From Natronosporangium sp035305625 (GTDB taxonomy: Bacteria > Actinomycetota > Actinomycetes > Mycobacteriales > Micromonosporaceae): a stretch of 64,000 bases of DNA. Where the stretch lies: the NCBI GenBank assembly GCA_963809545.1, contig CAWEKD010000005.1, forward strand, positions 186,001 to 250,000, in the 5' to 3' direction. Numbering within the stretch: position 1 is the first letter of the stretch; every line of letters begins with the position of its first letter. Under the pieces are notes generated by a model, which was not told where the DNA came from, searched no databases, and was given only the letters and a program-made list of their open reading frames with translations. The translations under genes and the position numbers were made by a program. Below are positions 1-10,739 of this stretch, piece after piece.

Positions 1-223
1 CCACCAGGTAGCCGAAGATCCCCACCAGCAGGCTGGAGACGAGCAGGGTGATGGTCAACATCCGCAGCTGCAGTGACCGCCGCCACGCCCGCCGCATCGT
101 GGCGACCAGCGCCACTACCCGGCCGGTCAGCGTCGCCCACCGCCGCGCCAGGATCCGCCGCAGCGCCAGGACCGTCGGCGGAACTCGCCGGCGCTCGGGG
201 GGAACTGCCTCGAACTCGGCCAC
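1..223 (-). CDS. mtrB: MtrB sensor histidine kinase, N-terminal part (runs off the window)
   Basis: Membrane sensor kinase partner of MtrA; only the first 74 codons are in the window. The frame opens with GTG at 223, five codons after an in-frame TAG, so the start is well bounded. The visible part has an Arg-rich cytoplasmic stretch (ARRWATLTGR, RRAWRRSLQLR) followed by the first membrane segment (MLTITLLVSSLLVGIFGYLV), the usual MtrB N-terminal layout. The catalytic kinase domain is outside the window. It lies 51 bp downstream of mtrA in the same direction, as expected for the mtrAB operon. Identity rests on this context plus the membrane topology. Confidence 0.8.
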   Translation of the reverse strand, partial: MAEFEAVPPERRRVPPTVLALRRILARRWATLTGRVVALVATMRRAWRRSLQLRMLTITLLVSSLLVGIFGYLV

Positions 224-274
224 AATGCGGCCAGTCTATCGGCGACTACCAACGTCCCCGCAGCGCGAACGTGC

Positions 275-964
275 TCAGCCGGTACCGGCCTTGTAACCGA
301 CGCCACGGACGGTGAGGATGATCTCCGGCCGCTCCGGATCCGCCTCGATCTTGGCGCGCAGCCGTTGTACGTGCACGTTCACCAGTCGGGTGTCCGCCGA
401 GTGCCGGTAACCCCAGACCTGCTCGAGCAGCACTTCCCGCGTGAAGACCTGGCGAGGCTTGCGGGCCAGCGCGATCAACAGATCGAACTCCAGCGGGGTG
501 AGCTTGACCTCCTCCCCGTTCCGGGTGACGGTGTGGGCAGGAACGTCGATCACGATCTGGTTGTGCGGTGGCCCAATCACCAGTCGTTCCGGTGGAGTCT
601 CCCCACCCCGCCGTAGTCGAGCCCGGATCCGGGCCACCAGTTCCTTCGGCTTGAACGGCTTGACCACGTAGTCATCGGCGCCCGACTCCAGCCCGAGCAC
701 GACATCGACCGTGTCGGTCTTAGCGGTCAACATGACGATCGGGACCCCCGACTCGGCGCGGATCGCCCGACAGACATCGATACCGCTCATTCCCGGCAGC
801 ATCAGGTCCAGCAGGATCAGATCCGGCCGATGCTCGCGGTAGGCGGTGAGCGCCTGCTCTCCGTCCCCGACGAACAGCGGTTGGAACCCCTCGTTGCGCA
901 GGACGATCCCGAGCATCTCGGCGAGGGCGGGATCGTCGTCGACTACCAGAACCCGGGCTCTCAC
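275..964 (-). CDS. mtrA: MtrA, OmpR-family DNA-binding response regulator
   Basis: Response regulator of the essential actinobacterial MtrAB system, which controls cell wall and cell-cycle genes and, in streptomycetes, development. The 229-aa protein has a receiver domain with the acidic patch (VVDDDPAL near residues 6-13), the phospho-acceptor Asp in DLILLDLMLPG, the switch Thr in VMLTAK and Lys in VVKPF, then a winged-helix effector ending in VRGVGYKAG. GTG at 964 was chosen because it places the receiver strand directly at the N-terminus and gives the family length of about 228 aa. A longer open frame to 1183 adds a low-complexity Ala/Pro leader not seen in the family. Confidence 0.95.
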   Translation of the reverse strand: MRARVLVVDDDPALAEMLGIVLRNEGFQPLFVGDGEQALTAYREHRPDLILLDLMLPGMSGIDVCRAIRAESGVPIVMLTAKTDTVDVVLGLESGADDYVVKPFKPKELVARIRARLRRGGETPPERLVIGPPHNQIVIDVPAHTVTRNGEEVKLTPLEFDLLIALARKPRQVFTREVLLEQVWGYRHSADTRLVNVHVQRLRAKIEADPERPEIILTVRGVGYKAGTG

Positions 965-1100
965 GGCCCTAATATCCCACGTCCGCCGCGGATCGACGAC
1001 CCGCCCGCCGGCCAGCGTGGCCGGCCCCGGCCGCGCGCGGGTAGGTTCGCTAACGCCGGCTAGTGCCGGCCGGTCGGACCCAGAGACAGGAGGCTCAGCC

Positions 1101-2882
1101 ATGGCGCAGGCTGCCACCACCGCCGCGGCCGCGACTGCGATCGACCAACCGGCGCCCACACGCCCCCGAGTCGGCCTATCCACCCTGCTTCCCTACCTGC
1201 GCGAACACGTCCCGGCCATGGTCGGGGTGGCGGTGCTGTCGCTGTTGAATGCGGCCGGCACCCTCGCCCAACCGCTGCTGATCCGGCAGGTACTCGACCA
1301 ACTCGGAGCCGGGGAGCCGATCGCGCGGACGGTCGCGCTGTTGGTGGGTGTGCTGGTGGGAGTGGCGGTGCTGTACGGAGGGCGGAACTTCCTCCTGCAG
1401 CGCACCGCGGAGGGGCTGGTGCTGGCCACCCGCCGGAAACTCGCCGCGCACCTGCTGCGGCTGCCGATCACCGAGTACGACCAGCGCCGGACCGGCGACC
1501 TGTTGTCCCGCATCGGCGCGGACACCACCCTGCTCCGGGCGGTGATCACCTCCGGGCTGCTGGAGCTGGTCGCCGGCGTGGTGATCGTGGTGGGGGCCGC
1601 GATCATGATGATCGTCATCGACGCATTCATGTTCGTGGTCACCATCCTCGCGCTGGTCGGGCTGGTCGGCGGGATCATGATCGGCCGCCGGGTACGGGGC
1701 GCCTCGGAGCAGGCACAGGCGCGGACCGCGGAGATGACCTCGGCGGTGGAGCGGGCCATCAGCGCCGCCCGGACCATCCGGGCAGCCCGCGCCGAGCAGC
1801 GGGAGACCGAAGCGGTGGTGGCCAGCGCTACCGCCGCCTACCAGGCCGGGGTGCGGATGGCGAAGCTCCAGGCCCTGATCGGACCGGCGGTCACCACGGT
1901 GGTGCAGGGCGCGTTCGTCGCGGTGCTCGGGGTCGGCGGGGCCCGGGTAGCCACCGGCGCCCTGAGCGTCGGGGACCTGGTCGCGTTCGTCATGTTCCTG
2001 TTCCTGCTGATGATGCCGATCGGACAGGCGATGAACGCGTACGCCCAGTTGCAGGCCGGGCTCGGGGCGCTGCAGCGGATCGAGGACGTCCTCGCGGTGC
2101 CCACGGAGACCGCCGCTGACCCACCGGCCGCGGTGACCGAGCCGACGCCGGGGGCGCCCGCGCTGGAGTTCGACCGCGTCAGCTTCGCCTACCCCGGAGG
2201 CGAGCCGGTCCTCCACGAGGTGAGCTTCGCGGTACCGTACGGCACCCGCACCGCGCTGGTGGGGCCGTCCGGCGCCGGTAAATCCACGCTGTTGGCGCTG
2301 GCGGAACGGTTCTACGACGTCTCCTCCGGCACGGTCCGGGTGGCGGGGCTGGACGTCCGGGACCAGCCCCGGGAGCAGGTCCGCGCCCAGCTCGGGTACG
2401 TGGAGCAGGAGGCGCCGGTGCTGGCCGGCACGATCCGGGACAACCTGTTGCTGGCCGCCCCGGACGCGGATGACGACCAGCTGCTGGAAGTGCTGGCCAC
2501 GGTCAACCTGTCCGACCTGGTGACCCGGACGCCGCAGCGGCTGGACGCACAGGTCGGTGAGGGTGGCGTGCTGCTGTCCGGGGGGGAGCGACAGCGGCTG
2601 GCGTTGGCCCGGGCGCTACTGTCCGGCGCCCCGATCCTGTTGCTGGACGAGCCGACCAGCAACCTGGATGCCCGGAACGAGCACGCGCTCCGGCAGGCGA
2701 TTGACGCGGTGGCCCGGCAGCGCACCCTGCTGATCGTGGCGCACCGGCTGGCCACGGTGGTGGACGCGGATCAGATCGTGGTGCTGGATCGGGGCCGGGT
2801 GACGGCGGTCGGCCAGCATCAGGAGCTGCTGGAGCGCAGCCCGCTGTATCGCGAACTCGCCACGCACCAACTGCTGGTCTGA
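1101..2882 (+). CDS. ABC exporter, fused transmembrane and ATPase domains
   Basis: Half-transporter of the ABCB/MsbA-like exporter type, 593 aa, likely acting as a homodimer in the membrane; the substrate cannot be read from sequence. Six membrane helices occupy roughly residues 25-320. The nucleotide-binding domain follows with Walker A GPSGAGKST, signature LSGGERQRLALARALL, Walker B ILLLDEPTSNLD and the H-loop in IVAHRL. The ATG at 1101 has a strong ribosome site (acaggagg) 8 bp upstream, so the longer open frame from 846 is rejected. It is divergent from mtrA across a 136-bp gap and ends at a strong hairpin. Confidence 0.92.
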   Translation: MAQAATTAAAATAIDQPAPTRPRVGLSTLLPYLREHVPAMVGVAVLSLLNAAGTLAQPLLIRQVLDQLGAGEPIARTVALLVGVLVGVAVLYGGRNFLLQRTAEGLVLATRRKLAAHLLRLPITEYDQRRTGDLLSRIGADTTLLRAVITSGLLELVAGVVIVVGAAIMMIVIDAFMFVVTILALVGLVGGIMIGRRVRGASEQAQARTAEMTSAVERAISAARTIRAARAEQRETEAVVASATAAYQAGVRMAKLQALIGPAVTTVVQGAFVAVLGVGGARVATGALSVGDLVAFVMFLFLLMMPIGQAMNAYAQLQAGLGALQRIEDVLAVPTETAADPPAAVTEPTPGAPALEFDRVSFAYPGGEPVLHEVSFAVPYGTRTALVGPSGAGKSTLLALAERFYDVSSGTVRVAGLDVRDQPREQVRAQLGYVEQEAPVLAGTIRDNLLLAAPDADDDQLLEVLATVNLSDLVTRTPQRLDAQVGEGGVLLSGGERQRLALARALLSGAPILLLDEPTSNLDARNEHALRQAIDAVARQRTLLIVAHRLATVVDADQIVVLDRGRVTAVGQHQELLERSPLYRELATHQLLV

Positions 2883-2887
2883 CCAAT

Positions 2888-2922
2888 CCGCCGCGCGGGA
2901 GCCGGACGCTCCCGCGCGGCGG
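2888..2922. terminator. Bidirectional hairpin between convergent genes
   Basis: Perfect 15-bp GC-rich inverted repeat (2888-2902 with 2908-2922) around a 5-base loop, without a T-tract. It lies between the stop of the ABC exporter and the stop of oppF, as expected for an actinobacterial terminator serving both strands. Confidence 0.75.
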
Positions 2923-2933
2923 ACCAGGTCGTC

Positions 2934-4004
2934 TCAGGCCTGCAGCTTGACCAGCTCGCGGGCCTCCGCGAAGTGGCAGGCGGACTCGTGGCCCTGCCCG
3001 CGGTCGATCAGCGCCGGCTCCTCCTCGATGCAGCGCTGCTTGTCCGCTTCGGAGAGCTGGTTGGCGAACTTCGGGCACCGGCTACGGAACCGGCAGCCGG
3101 ACGGCGGGTTGATCGGGTTGGGCACGTCCCCGGTGAGCACGATCCGCTCCCGCGCCCGTTCCTTCTGGGGGTCCGGCAGCGGAATCGCCGAGATCAGCGC
3201 CTGGGTGTACGGATGGGCGGCGGCGGTGAACAGCTGCTCCACCGGAGCGGTCTCCACCACCTTGCCCAGGTACATCACCGCCACCCGGTCCGCGATGTGC
3301 CGCACCACCGACAGGTCGTGCGAGACGAACAGGTAGGACAGCCCCAGCTCTTCCTGGAGCTCCTCCAGCAGGTTGATCACCCCGGCCTGGATGGAGACGT
3401 CCAGCGCCGAGACCGGCTCGTCCAGCACCATCACCTTCGGCCGGAGCGCCAGCGCCCGGGCGATCCCGATCCGCTGCCGCTGCCCGCCGGAGAACTCGTG
3501 CGGATACCGGTTGCCGTGCTCCGGATTGAGCCCCACCACCTGCAGCAGATCCCGCACCTTCTGCCGGCCGCCGTCGGCGAACAGGCCGTGGATCCGCAGC
3601 GGCTCCGCGATGATCTCGAACACGGTCATCCGCGGGTTCAGCGAGGCGTACGGGTCCTGGAACACGATCTGCAGTTCCCGACGGTAGGGCCGCATCTCCG
3701 AGTGGCTCAACTCCGAGATGTTGCGCCCCTGGTAGTAGACGCTGCCGGAGGTGACCGGGATCAGGTTGAGCAGCAGTCGTGAGGTGGTGGACTTGCCACA
3801 CCCGGACTCGCCCACCAGCCCGAGGGTCTCGTGGGGGTAGAGGTCCAGGGAGACGTCACAGACCGCGTGGACCTCACCGATCTTGCGCTTGATCAGCCCC
3901 TTCGAACGCACCGGGAAGTGCTTGACCAGGTTGCGCGCACTCAACACCGGCTTGGTCTGCGAGCCCTCCGGACTGGTCTGCGCCGGTACGGGCGGGGTGG
4001 TCAT
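2934..4004 (-). CDS. oppF: Oligopeptide/dipeptide ABC importer ATPase, OppF/DppF type
   Basis: Second ATPase of a peptide importer, 356 aa, cytoplasmic and membrane-associated with OppB/OppC. It shows Walker A GESGCGKST, signature FSGGQRQRIGIARAL, Walker B VMVLDEP and the H-loop SHDLSVV. After the ATPase core comes the Opp/Dpp C-terminal extension with the Cys-rich motif (SGCRFRSRCPKF), which in this family can hold an Fe-S cluster. Its ATG overlaps the oppD stop by four bases (ATGA), so the two ATPases are translationally coupled. Last gene of the operon; ends at a terminator hairpin. Confidence 0.93.
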   Translation of the reverse strand: MTTPPVPAQTSPEGSQTKPVLSARNLVKHFPVRSKGLIKRKIGEVHAVCDVSLDLYPHETLGLVGESGCGKSTTSRLLLNLIPVTSGSVYYQGRNISELSHSEMRPYRRELQIVFQDPYASLNPRMTVFEIIAEPLRIHGLFADGGRQKVRDLLQVVGLNPEHGNRYPHEFSGGQRQRIGIARALALRPKVMVLDEPVSALDVSIQAGVINLLEELQEELGLSYLFVSHDLSVVRHIADRVAVMYLGKVVETAPVEQLFTAAAHPYTQALISAIPLPDPQKERARERIVLTGDVPNPINPPSGCRFRSRCPKFANQLSEADKQRCIEEEPALIDRGQGHESACHFAEARELVKLQA

Positions 4005-5119
4005 GACTGCTCCTCCAACTCGCTGAGCGCGTCGGCGTCGACCGCGATCGGCTTGAACAGGTCACCCGGCTTGGCCCCCTCCAGCTCGGCGCTGAAGTGG
4101 CAGGCGGTGCTGTGTCCGGACTCGTTGATCGGCAGTAGTGCCGGCTCCTCCTCCCGACACTGGGGCTTGGCGATCGGGCACCGGGGGGCGAACGGACAGC
4201 CGGGGGGCAGGTTCACCAGGGAGGGTGGGGTCCCGAGGATCGGGGTGAACCGGGCGCCCCGGGCCTCGTCCATCCGGGGAAGGCTACCTAGCAGCCCCAG
4301 TGTGTACGGCATCTGCGGCCGATAGAAAATCTCGTCCACACTGCCCGATTCGACCAGCTTCCCGGCGTACATGACGTTCACCCGGTCCACGTGGCCGGCG
4401 ATCACCCCGAGGTCGTGGGTGATCAGCACCAGCGCGGCCCCGGTCTCCTTCCGAGCGGTCTCCAGTGCGGAGAGCACCTGGGCCTGCACGGTGACGTCCA
4501 GGGCGGTGGTCGGCTCGTCCGCGATGATCACGTCGGGGTCGTTGGCCATCGCGATCGCGATCACCACACGCTGCCGCATCCCGCCGGACAGCTCGTGCGG
4601 GTAGGCATGCACCCGCTGCTCCGGGTACGGGATGCCGACGATCTCCAGCAGCTCCACCGCGCGCTTTTCCGCTGCCTGCTTGGAGACGTCGTTGTGCACC
4701 AGCACCGCTTCGGCCAGCTGGTATCCGACGGTGTAGACCGGGTTCAGCGAGGTGAGCGGGTCCTGGAAGATCATCGAGATCCGCTTTCCGCGGATCTTGC
4801 TGAGCGCAGCGTCATCCAGGCCGATCACTTCCTCGCCCAGCACCCGAGCGGAGCCGGTGATCCTGGCGGTCTTGGGCAGGAGCCCCATGACCGCCAGGGA
4901 GGTGACCGACTTGCCGGAGCCGGACTCGCCCACGATCCCCAGCGCCTCACCCCGGCGCACCTGGTAGGACACGCCGCGGACCGCCTTCACCAACCCGTCT
5001 TCGGTGGGGAAGGTCACTGTGAGGTTGTCGACCTCCAGTACCACGTCGGAGTCCCGCGCCTCGGTCGGTGGTCCGGAGATGGCGATCTCCGGTTCGTTTC
5101 GGTAGTCAGAGGTAGTCAT
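4001..5119 (-). CDS. oppD: Oligopeptide/dipeptide ABC importer ATPase, OppD/DppD type
   Basis: First ATPase of the importer, 372 aa. Walker A is GESGSGKSV, the signature is LSGGMRQRVVIAIAMA, Walker B is VIIADEPTTALD, and the H-loop is ITHDLGVI. The C-terminal extension carries GCPFAPRCPIA-type cysteines as in oppF. Start and stop both overlap neighbouring genes by four bases (ATGA), indicating tight coupling with oppC upstream and oppF downstream. Peptide versus other substrate is inferred from the family and the lipoprotein partner. Confidence 0.93.
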   Translation of the reverse strand: MTTSDYRNEPEIAISGPPTEARDSDVVLEVDNLTVTFPTEDGLVKAVRGVSYQVRRGEALGIVGESGSGKSVTSLAVMGLLPKTARITGSARVLGEEVIGLDDAALSKIRGKRISMIFQDPLTSLNPVYTVGYQLAEAVLVHNDVSKQAAEKRAVELLEIVGIPYPEQRVHAYPHELSGGMRQRVVIAIAMANDPDVIIADEPTTALDVTVQAQVLSALETARKETGAALVLITHDLGVIAGHVDRVNVMYAGKLVESGSVDEIFYRPQMPYTLGLLGSLPRMDEARGARFTPILGTPPSLVNLPPGCPFAPRCPIAKPQCREEEPALLPINESGHSTACHFSAELEGAKPGDLFKPIAVDADALSELEEQS

Positions 5120-6048
5120 CGCCGCACCATCGTCTGTCGTGGGTCGAGGGCGTCCCGAAGCCCGTCACCGATGAAGTTGATCGTCAATGCGATGATCAGG
5201 ATCATGATGCCCGGCGGGTAGAACAGCCACGGCCGAGTCTTCATCGCCGACATCGCATTCTGCACCTGCAAGCCGAGCGAGGTGTCCGGCGGCTGGATCC
5301 CCAGCTGCAGGAACGACAGCCCCGCCTCAGCCAAGATCGCGGTCGCCGCCACGATCGTGGCGGTGACGATCAACTGCCCGGTGGTGTTCGGCAGCAGGTG
5401 CCGCAGGATGATCCGGACGTTGCTGGCGCCCATCGCCCGGGCGGCTTCGATGAATTCCTGTTCCCGCAGGGACAGCACCATGCCCCGGATGATCCGGGAG
5501 TACACCGGCCAGGTGAAGAATCCGAGAATCAACGCCACCGCGTACCAGGTGGACCCGCCCCGCACGTTACCGGCGACCGCCGCCACCAGCGCCAGCGGCG
5601 GCACCACCAGGATGATGTCCACCAGCCGCATCAGCGCGCCGTCGATCCATCGCCCCAGCAGGCCCGCGATGGAGCCCACCAGCGCCGCGATCGCGGCGGT
5701 CATCAGCGACACGGTCAGCGCCACCTTCAGCGACTGCTGGGTGCCACGCATCACCATGCCCATCACGTCGTGACCGGCGCTGGTGGTGCCGAACGGGTGC
5801 GCCAGGCTGGGCGGCTGGCTCGGGGGGATCTCCCGGTGCAGGGTGTGGTCCCACTTCCACAGCTCCGGGCCGATGAACGCGAACGCGAACACCAGTAGCA
5901 GCACGAACAGGCTGCCCACGGCGAGCTTGTGCCGGAAGAAGCGGCGCGTCACCAGCTGTAGCTGGCTGCGCTCCTTGGTGGTGATCGCCTCAGCGTCCGG
6001 GAGCGGCGGTCGGCCGTCCTGGTCCAGGGGGGTGGTCGTGTCAGTCAT
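5116..6048 (-). CDS. oppC: Peptide ABC importer permease, OppC/DppC type
   Basis: Inner-membrane permease, 310 aa. A long cytoplasmic N-terminus (to about residue 40) precedes the first helix, followed by the OppC N-terminal loop with the FGTTSAGHDV motif typical of the family. The core holds five more helices and the EAA coupling loop (EAARAMGASNVRIILRHLLPN). It ends in the family tail GDGLRDALDPR. It overlaps oppB upstream and oppD downstream. Confidence 0.93.
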   Translation of the reverse strand: MTDTTTPLDQDGRPPLPDAEAITTKERSQLQLVTRRFFRHKLAVGSLFVLLLVFAFAFIGPELWKWDHTLHREIPPSQPPSLAHPFGTTSAGHDVMGMVMRGTQQSLKVALTVSLMTAAIAALVGSIAGLLGRWIDGALMRLVDIILVVPPLALVAAVAGNVRGGSTWYAVALILGFFTWPVYSRIIRGMVLSLREQEFIEAARAMGASNVRIILRHLLPNTTGQLIVTATIVAATAILAEAGLSFLQLGIQPPDTSLGLQVQNAMSAMKTRPWLFYPPGIMILIIALTINFIGDGLRDALDPRQTMVRR

Positions 6049-7066
6049 AACGAATCCTCGGGTCGAGCACGGCGTAGAGCAGGTCGGCGACCAGGTTCGC
6101 GATCACCACCATGGTGCCGCTGAGCATCAGGAAGCCCATCACCGCGAAGGTGTCCGCGTCCTTGAGGCGGTCCACGAAGTAGCGGCCGAGCCCCTGCCAC
6201 TGGAACACGGTCTCCGTGAGGACCGCACCGTCCACGGAGCCGGCGATGCTCAACGTCACCAGGGTCAGCACCGGGATGAGGGCGGTCCGCAGCGCGTGCT
6301 TGCGCATCACCACCCGGTTCCGCAACCCCTTGGCCCGGGCGAGCCGAATGTAGTCGCTGTTGAGCACCTCCAGCATGGAAGCGCGCTGGAACCGACTAAA
6401 CACAGCGTAGCCCAACAGTGACAGCGTGATGGTGGGCAGCGCCAGGTGCCCCATGATGTCCACGAACGTATCCCAGGCGGTGAAACCCTCCCGCACCGTG
6501 GACTGGGACCCGACGGTGGCGAACAGCCGGAAGCCGAGCAGGTTGTTGATGGTGATCCCGACCTCCTTGATCAGGACACCGAACCAGAAGACCGGCATCG
6601 ACAGCGCCAGGAAGCCGAAGAAGGTGATGGTGTGGTCAAGCTTGGAGTACTGCCGGATCGCGCTGATCACCCCGGTGATGATCCCCAGCACGATCGAGAG
6701 GATGGTGGCGAAGCCGACCAACCGGAGGGTGGTCCACAGCCGGCTGCTGATCTCGCCGCCGATGTCGAAGGCGGTACCGCGGACAGTCGGGCCGAACTTG
6801 CCCTGTAGCAAACCGATGTCCCCGTTGTTGGGGCCCAGCCCGGTCAGCCAGAGCCAGTATCGTTCCGGAATCGAGCGGTCGTAGTAAAGCCGCTTCTTCA
6901 GCCCTTCAATAGCTTCTTGAGACAGCGGTTCCCCGGTCGCCTCCGCCTGGAAAATCAACTCCGCAATCGGGTCGCCGGAGAGATCCACCAGCAGGAAAAC
7001 GAACATCGAGGCGGCCAGCAGGATCGGGATGACGAGTAACAGCCGGCGCACTGAATAGACGAGCAT
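6041..7066 (-). CDS. oppB: Peptide ABC importer permease, OppB/DppB type
   Basis: Inner-membrane permease, 341 aa. The first helix (LLLVIPILLAASMFVFLLVDL) is followed by a large extracytoplasmic loop of about 75 residues, then a helix cluster with the EAA loop (YIRLARAKGLRNRVVMRKHAL) and the typical end YAVLDPRIRYD. It pairs with OppC to form the channel. The start lies 119 bp downstream of oppA across an intercistronic hairpin, and its 3' end overlaps oppC by 8 bp. Confidence 0.93.
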   Translation of the reverse strand: MLVYSVRRLLLVIPILLAASMFVFLLVDLSGDPIAELIFQAEATGEPLSQEAIEGLKKRLYYDRSIPERYWLWLTGLGPNNGDIGLLQGKFGPTVRGTAFDIGGEISSRLWTTLRLVGFATILSIVLGIITGVISAIRQYSKLDHTITFFGFLALSMPVFWFGVLIKEVGITINNLLGFRLFATVGSQSTVREGFTAWDTFVDIMGHLALPTITLSLLGYAVFSRFQRASMLEVLNSDYIRLARAKGLRNRVVMRKHALRTALIPVLTLVTLSIAGSVDGAVLTETVFQWQGLGRYFVDRLKDADTFAVMGFLMLSGTMVVIANLVADLLYAVLDPRIRYD

Positions 7067-7111
7067 GGGTCTGATCCTTCATGCGTGGACGGGGTTGCCG
7101 TCACCGGTGGG

Positions 7112-7159
7112 GCCGGGTCCACGACGCTACCGCATTCGCGATGGCGTCGTGGACCCGGC
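7112..7159 (-). promoter_or_regulatory. Intercistronic hairpin between oppA and oppB
   Basis: A 16-bp perfect stem (7112-7127 with 7144-7159) around a 16-base loop lies inside the otherwise continuous opp operon. Such structures after solute-binding-protein genes partly terminate transcription or protect the upstream message, giving more binding protein than permease. That role is inferred from position; pairing is directly visible. Confidence 0.6.
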
Positions 7160-7185
7160 ACCTCACAACGAGAGAAGGTTACGGC

Positions 7186-8964
7186 TTACTGGACAGCCAG
7201 GCCCCACATGTGGTGCTCGTAGAGCGCCCGGAGGCTGGTGTTCGCGTTGTCCCGGACGTTGACGTAGTCCTCGTGGACAAACACGTACACCGGGGAGTCG
7301 TACAGCGGCAGGACGTAGGCGTCCTCCACCACGATCTCCATCATCTGGTCGTGCAGCGCAGCCGACTCCGCCAGGGTCTTGGCCCGAGCCTCCTGCTCGA
7401 TCAGCTCGTCGACCTTTTCGTTGCAGTAGTCACCGAAGTTGCTACCGCTGTCGCAGGCCCAGTACTGCGCACCGGTACCGGTGAACAGCGGCGCACCACT
7501 CCAGCCGAACTGCATGATGTCGTAGTCCTGCGCCACCAGGGTGCCGCCCAGGTCGTCGGTCGGCTCGATGATCGCCTCGATCCCGATCTCCGCCAGGTAG
7601 CCCTGGATGAGCTGCTGCGCGGTCACCCGAGCCGGGGCGTTGGTCGACCGCAGCCGGAACGGCCCCACGGTCTCGCCCTTGTAGGTCAGCGCCCCCGCGC
7701 CACCGTCGTAGCCCTCGAACCCAGCGTCGGCCAGGATCTGCCGCGCCAGCTCGATGTCACCGCTGCCCTGACCGGTGCCCGCCAGGTGGTCCTTGTGGAA
7801 CTCACTGCTGGTGGAGTGCACGTGGTTGGTGCGCAGCTGGTAGTCCGGGTAGAGCCGGCCGAAGTTCCGCTCCGCGATGTCCGCCGCGTCCACCGCGACG
7901 AAGATCGCCTGGCGGAGGGCCTTGTGCTCGCCCAGCCACTTGTTGTTCATGTTGATGTCCAGGTGCTCCCAGGACGGACCCGCCCCGATGTGCACCCGCA
8001 CACCATCCAGGTTCTGCAGCTGCTCGATCACGTCCTCGGCGTAACCAGCCGGCGAGGCGCCGTGCAGCTCACCGTTCTGCAGGGCCGGGATCCAGGTGTC
8101 CGCGTCGGTCAGGAAGCGGATCACCAGCCGGTCCAGGGTGGCCTTCTCCTCCCCGTACCAGTTCGGGTTCGGCACCTTGATGACGTGGTTGTCGATGTCG
8201 AATTCCTGGATGAGGTACGGACCACCCGAGAAGGTCGGCGGGTTGTCGTTCAGGAAGGCGAAGTACTCGCCCAGGTCCTCCGGGGTGTTCGGGTCCCAGC
8301 CGTTCTGCACGGCCACGTGAGCCGGAGCGAACCCACCGATGATGTTGTGGGCGCTACCGAAGGCGAACCACTCCGGAACCGCGATGCCTTCCTTGTAGGT
8401 GACGGTCACGGTCTTGCCGTTGTCGCTGCCTTCGATGCTCTCGATGTCATCCCAGCCGGAGGTCGACCGCGGCCGGCACCCGACGCAGTAGCCCTCCTTC
8501 TCGCTGGTGCTCATGTGCCAGGTGATGATCACGTCATCAGCACTGATCGGGGTGCCGTCGTCCCAGACCGCCTCGTCCCGGATCTTGAACTGGAAGCTCA
8601 CCGGGTCCTCGCTGAGCAAGGTCGGCTCTTCCGCGAGGACATCGAAGTTGTACTCGTAGGTCCCGTCAGGCATGAACTGCCCAAAGTACGGCAGAATGCC
8701 CCACGTGGCCTGCAGGGTGTAAACCGAGCCACCCTCCGGGGACCAGGGGAAGTATCCGTCCGGCGCGACGTCGAGGGTCCAGATCATCTCGCCGCCCTCT
8801 TGCCGCTCACCGCTGTTGCAGGTATTCGGGTTCTCCAGGCAGTCCTCGAACCCGCGGTTCTGGGTGGGGGAGCCGTCCCCACCGCCCGACCCACAGCCGC
8901 TGAGCACCAGCGCCACTGCGGCACCGGCGGCGGCGAGGCCGGCCAGCTTCGTTCGAATCCGCAT
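7186..8964 (-). CDS. oppA: Peptide-binding lipoprotein (OppA/DppA-like, SBP family 5)
   Basis: Extracytoplasmic substrate-binding lipoprotein, 592 aa. The signal peptide ends in a lipobox (LVLSGC, Cys at about residue 24) followed by a Gly/Ser/Asp linker. The mature part has the family-5 fold features: the N-terminal lobe leading into DAVWDDGTPISADDV, a central lobe (RQAIFVAVDAADIAERNF) and the C-terminal return. Acidic composition suits an exported protein. Start supported by a ggagacaag ribosome site. First gene of the opp operon. Confidence 0.93.
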   Translation of the reverse strand: MRIRTKLAGLAAAGAAVALVLSGCGSGGGDGSPTQNRGFEDCLENPNTCNSGERQEGGEMIWTLDVAPDGYFPWSPEGGSVYTLQATWGILPYFGQFMPDGTYEYNFDVLAEEPTLLSEDPVSFQFKIRDEAVWDDGTPISADDVIITWHMSTSEKEGYCVGCRPRSTSGWDDIESIEGSDNGKTVTVTYKEGIAVPEWFAFGSAHNIIGGFAPAHVAVQNGWDPNTPEDLGEYFAFLNDNPPTFSGGPYLIQEFDIDNHVIKVPNPNWYGEEKATLDRLVIRFLTDADTWIPALQNGELHGASPAGYAEDVIEQLQNLDGVRVHIGAGPSWEHLDINMNNKWLGEHKALRQAIFVAVDAADIAERNFGRLYPDYQLRTNHVHSTSSEFHKDHLAGTGQGSGDIELARQILADAGFEGYDGGAGALTYKGETVGPFRLRSTNAPARVTAQQLIQGYLAEIGIEAIIEPTDDLGGTLVAQDYDIMQFGWSGAPLFTGTGAQYWACDSGSNFGDYCNEKVDELIEQEARAKTLAESAALHDQMMEIVVEDAYVLPLYDSPVYVFVHEDYVNVRDNANTSLRALYEHHMWGLAVQ

Positions 8965-9193
8965 CTTGTCTCCTCCAGTTGAGCCGCTGCGGGGGCGTCA
9001 CACGACACACCTCGGTCAGCTTGGCGACAAGCCAACCGGTTATCTCTCGTTCTGGGAAGAGGCACAAAGGATTCGTGACAGAGCCGTTACCTTGCCGCGC
9101 CCACCTCGTCACATCGGCCTGGAATAGACCGTGGGAACCCGCCAAGCAGGCAAAACCCGACTCAGGGGGCGAACCAACCCCAAGGTAGATAGC
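8965..9193 (-). promoter_or_regulatory. Upstream region of the opp operon
   Basis: The 229 bp before oppA hold no gene and must carry the operon promoter. On the minus strand, 9090-9074 contains two direct hexamers, GTAACG and GTCACG, separated by five bases, a layout that loosely recalls MtrA-type direct-repeat sites; mtrA lies 8 kb away. The link to MtrA is speculative. No convincing -35/-10 pair was identified. Confidence 0.3.
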
Positions 9194-9236
9194 GCTAGCC
9201 CCGGGTGGGCCGGGTCGCGGCCCACCCGGGGCTAGC
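9194..9236. terminator. Strong hairpin downstream of sahH
   Basis: Perfect 18-bp inverted repeat (9194-9211 with 9219-9236) with a 7-base loop, 40 bp past the sahH stop. It lacks a T-tract, as is usual for high-GC actinobacterial terminators. Confidence 0.75.
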
Positions 9237-9275
9237 ACCTATGCGCCTGGCGCCTCCATGGTGGGAGGCTGGTGG

Positions 9276-10739
<1,464 letters not shown>

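Noticed and set aside
7081..8982. Long plus-strand open frame of 633 codons
   Set aside because: Antisense to oppA; third-position GC bias opens long frames on the opposite strand, and the translation has no domain-like pattern.
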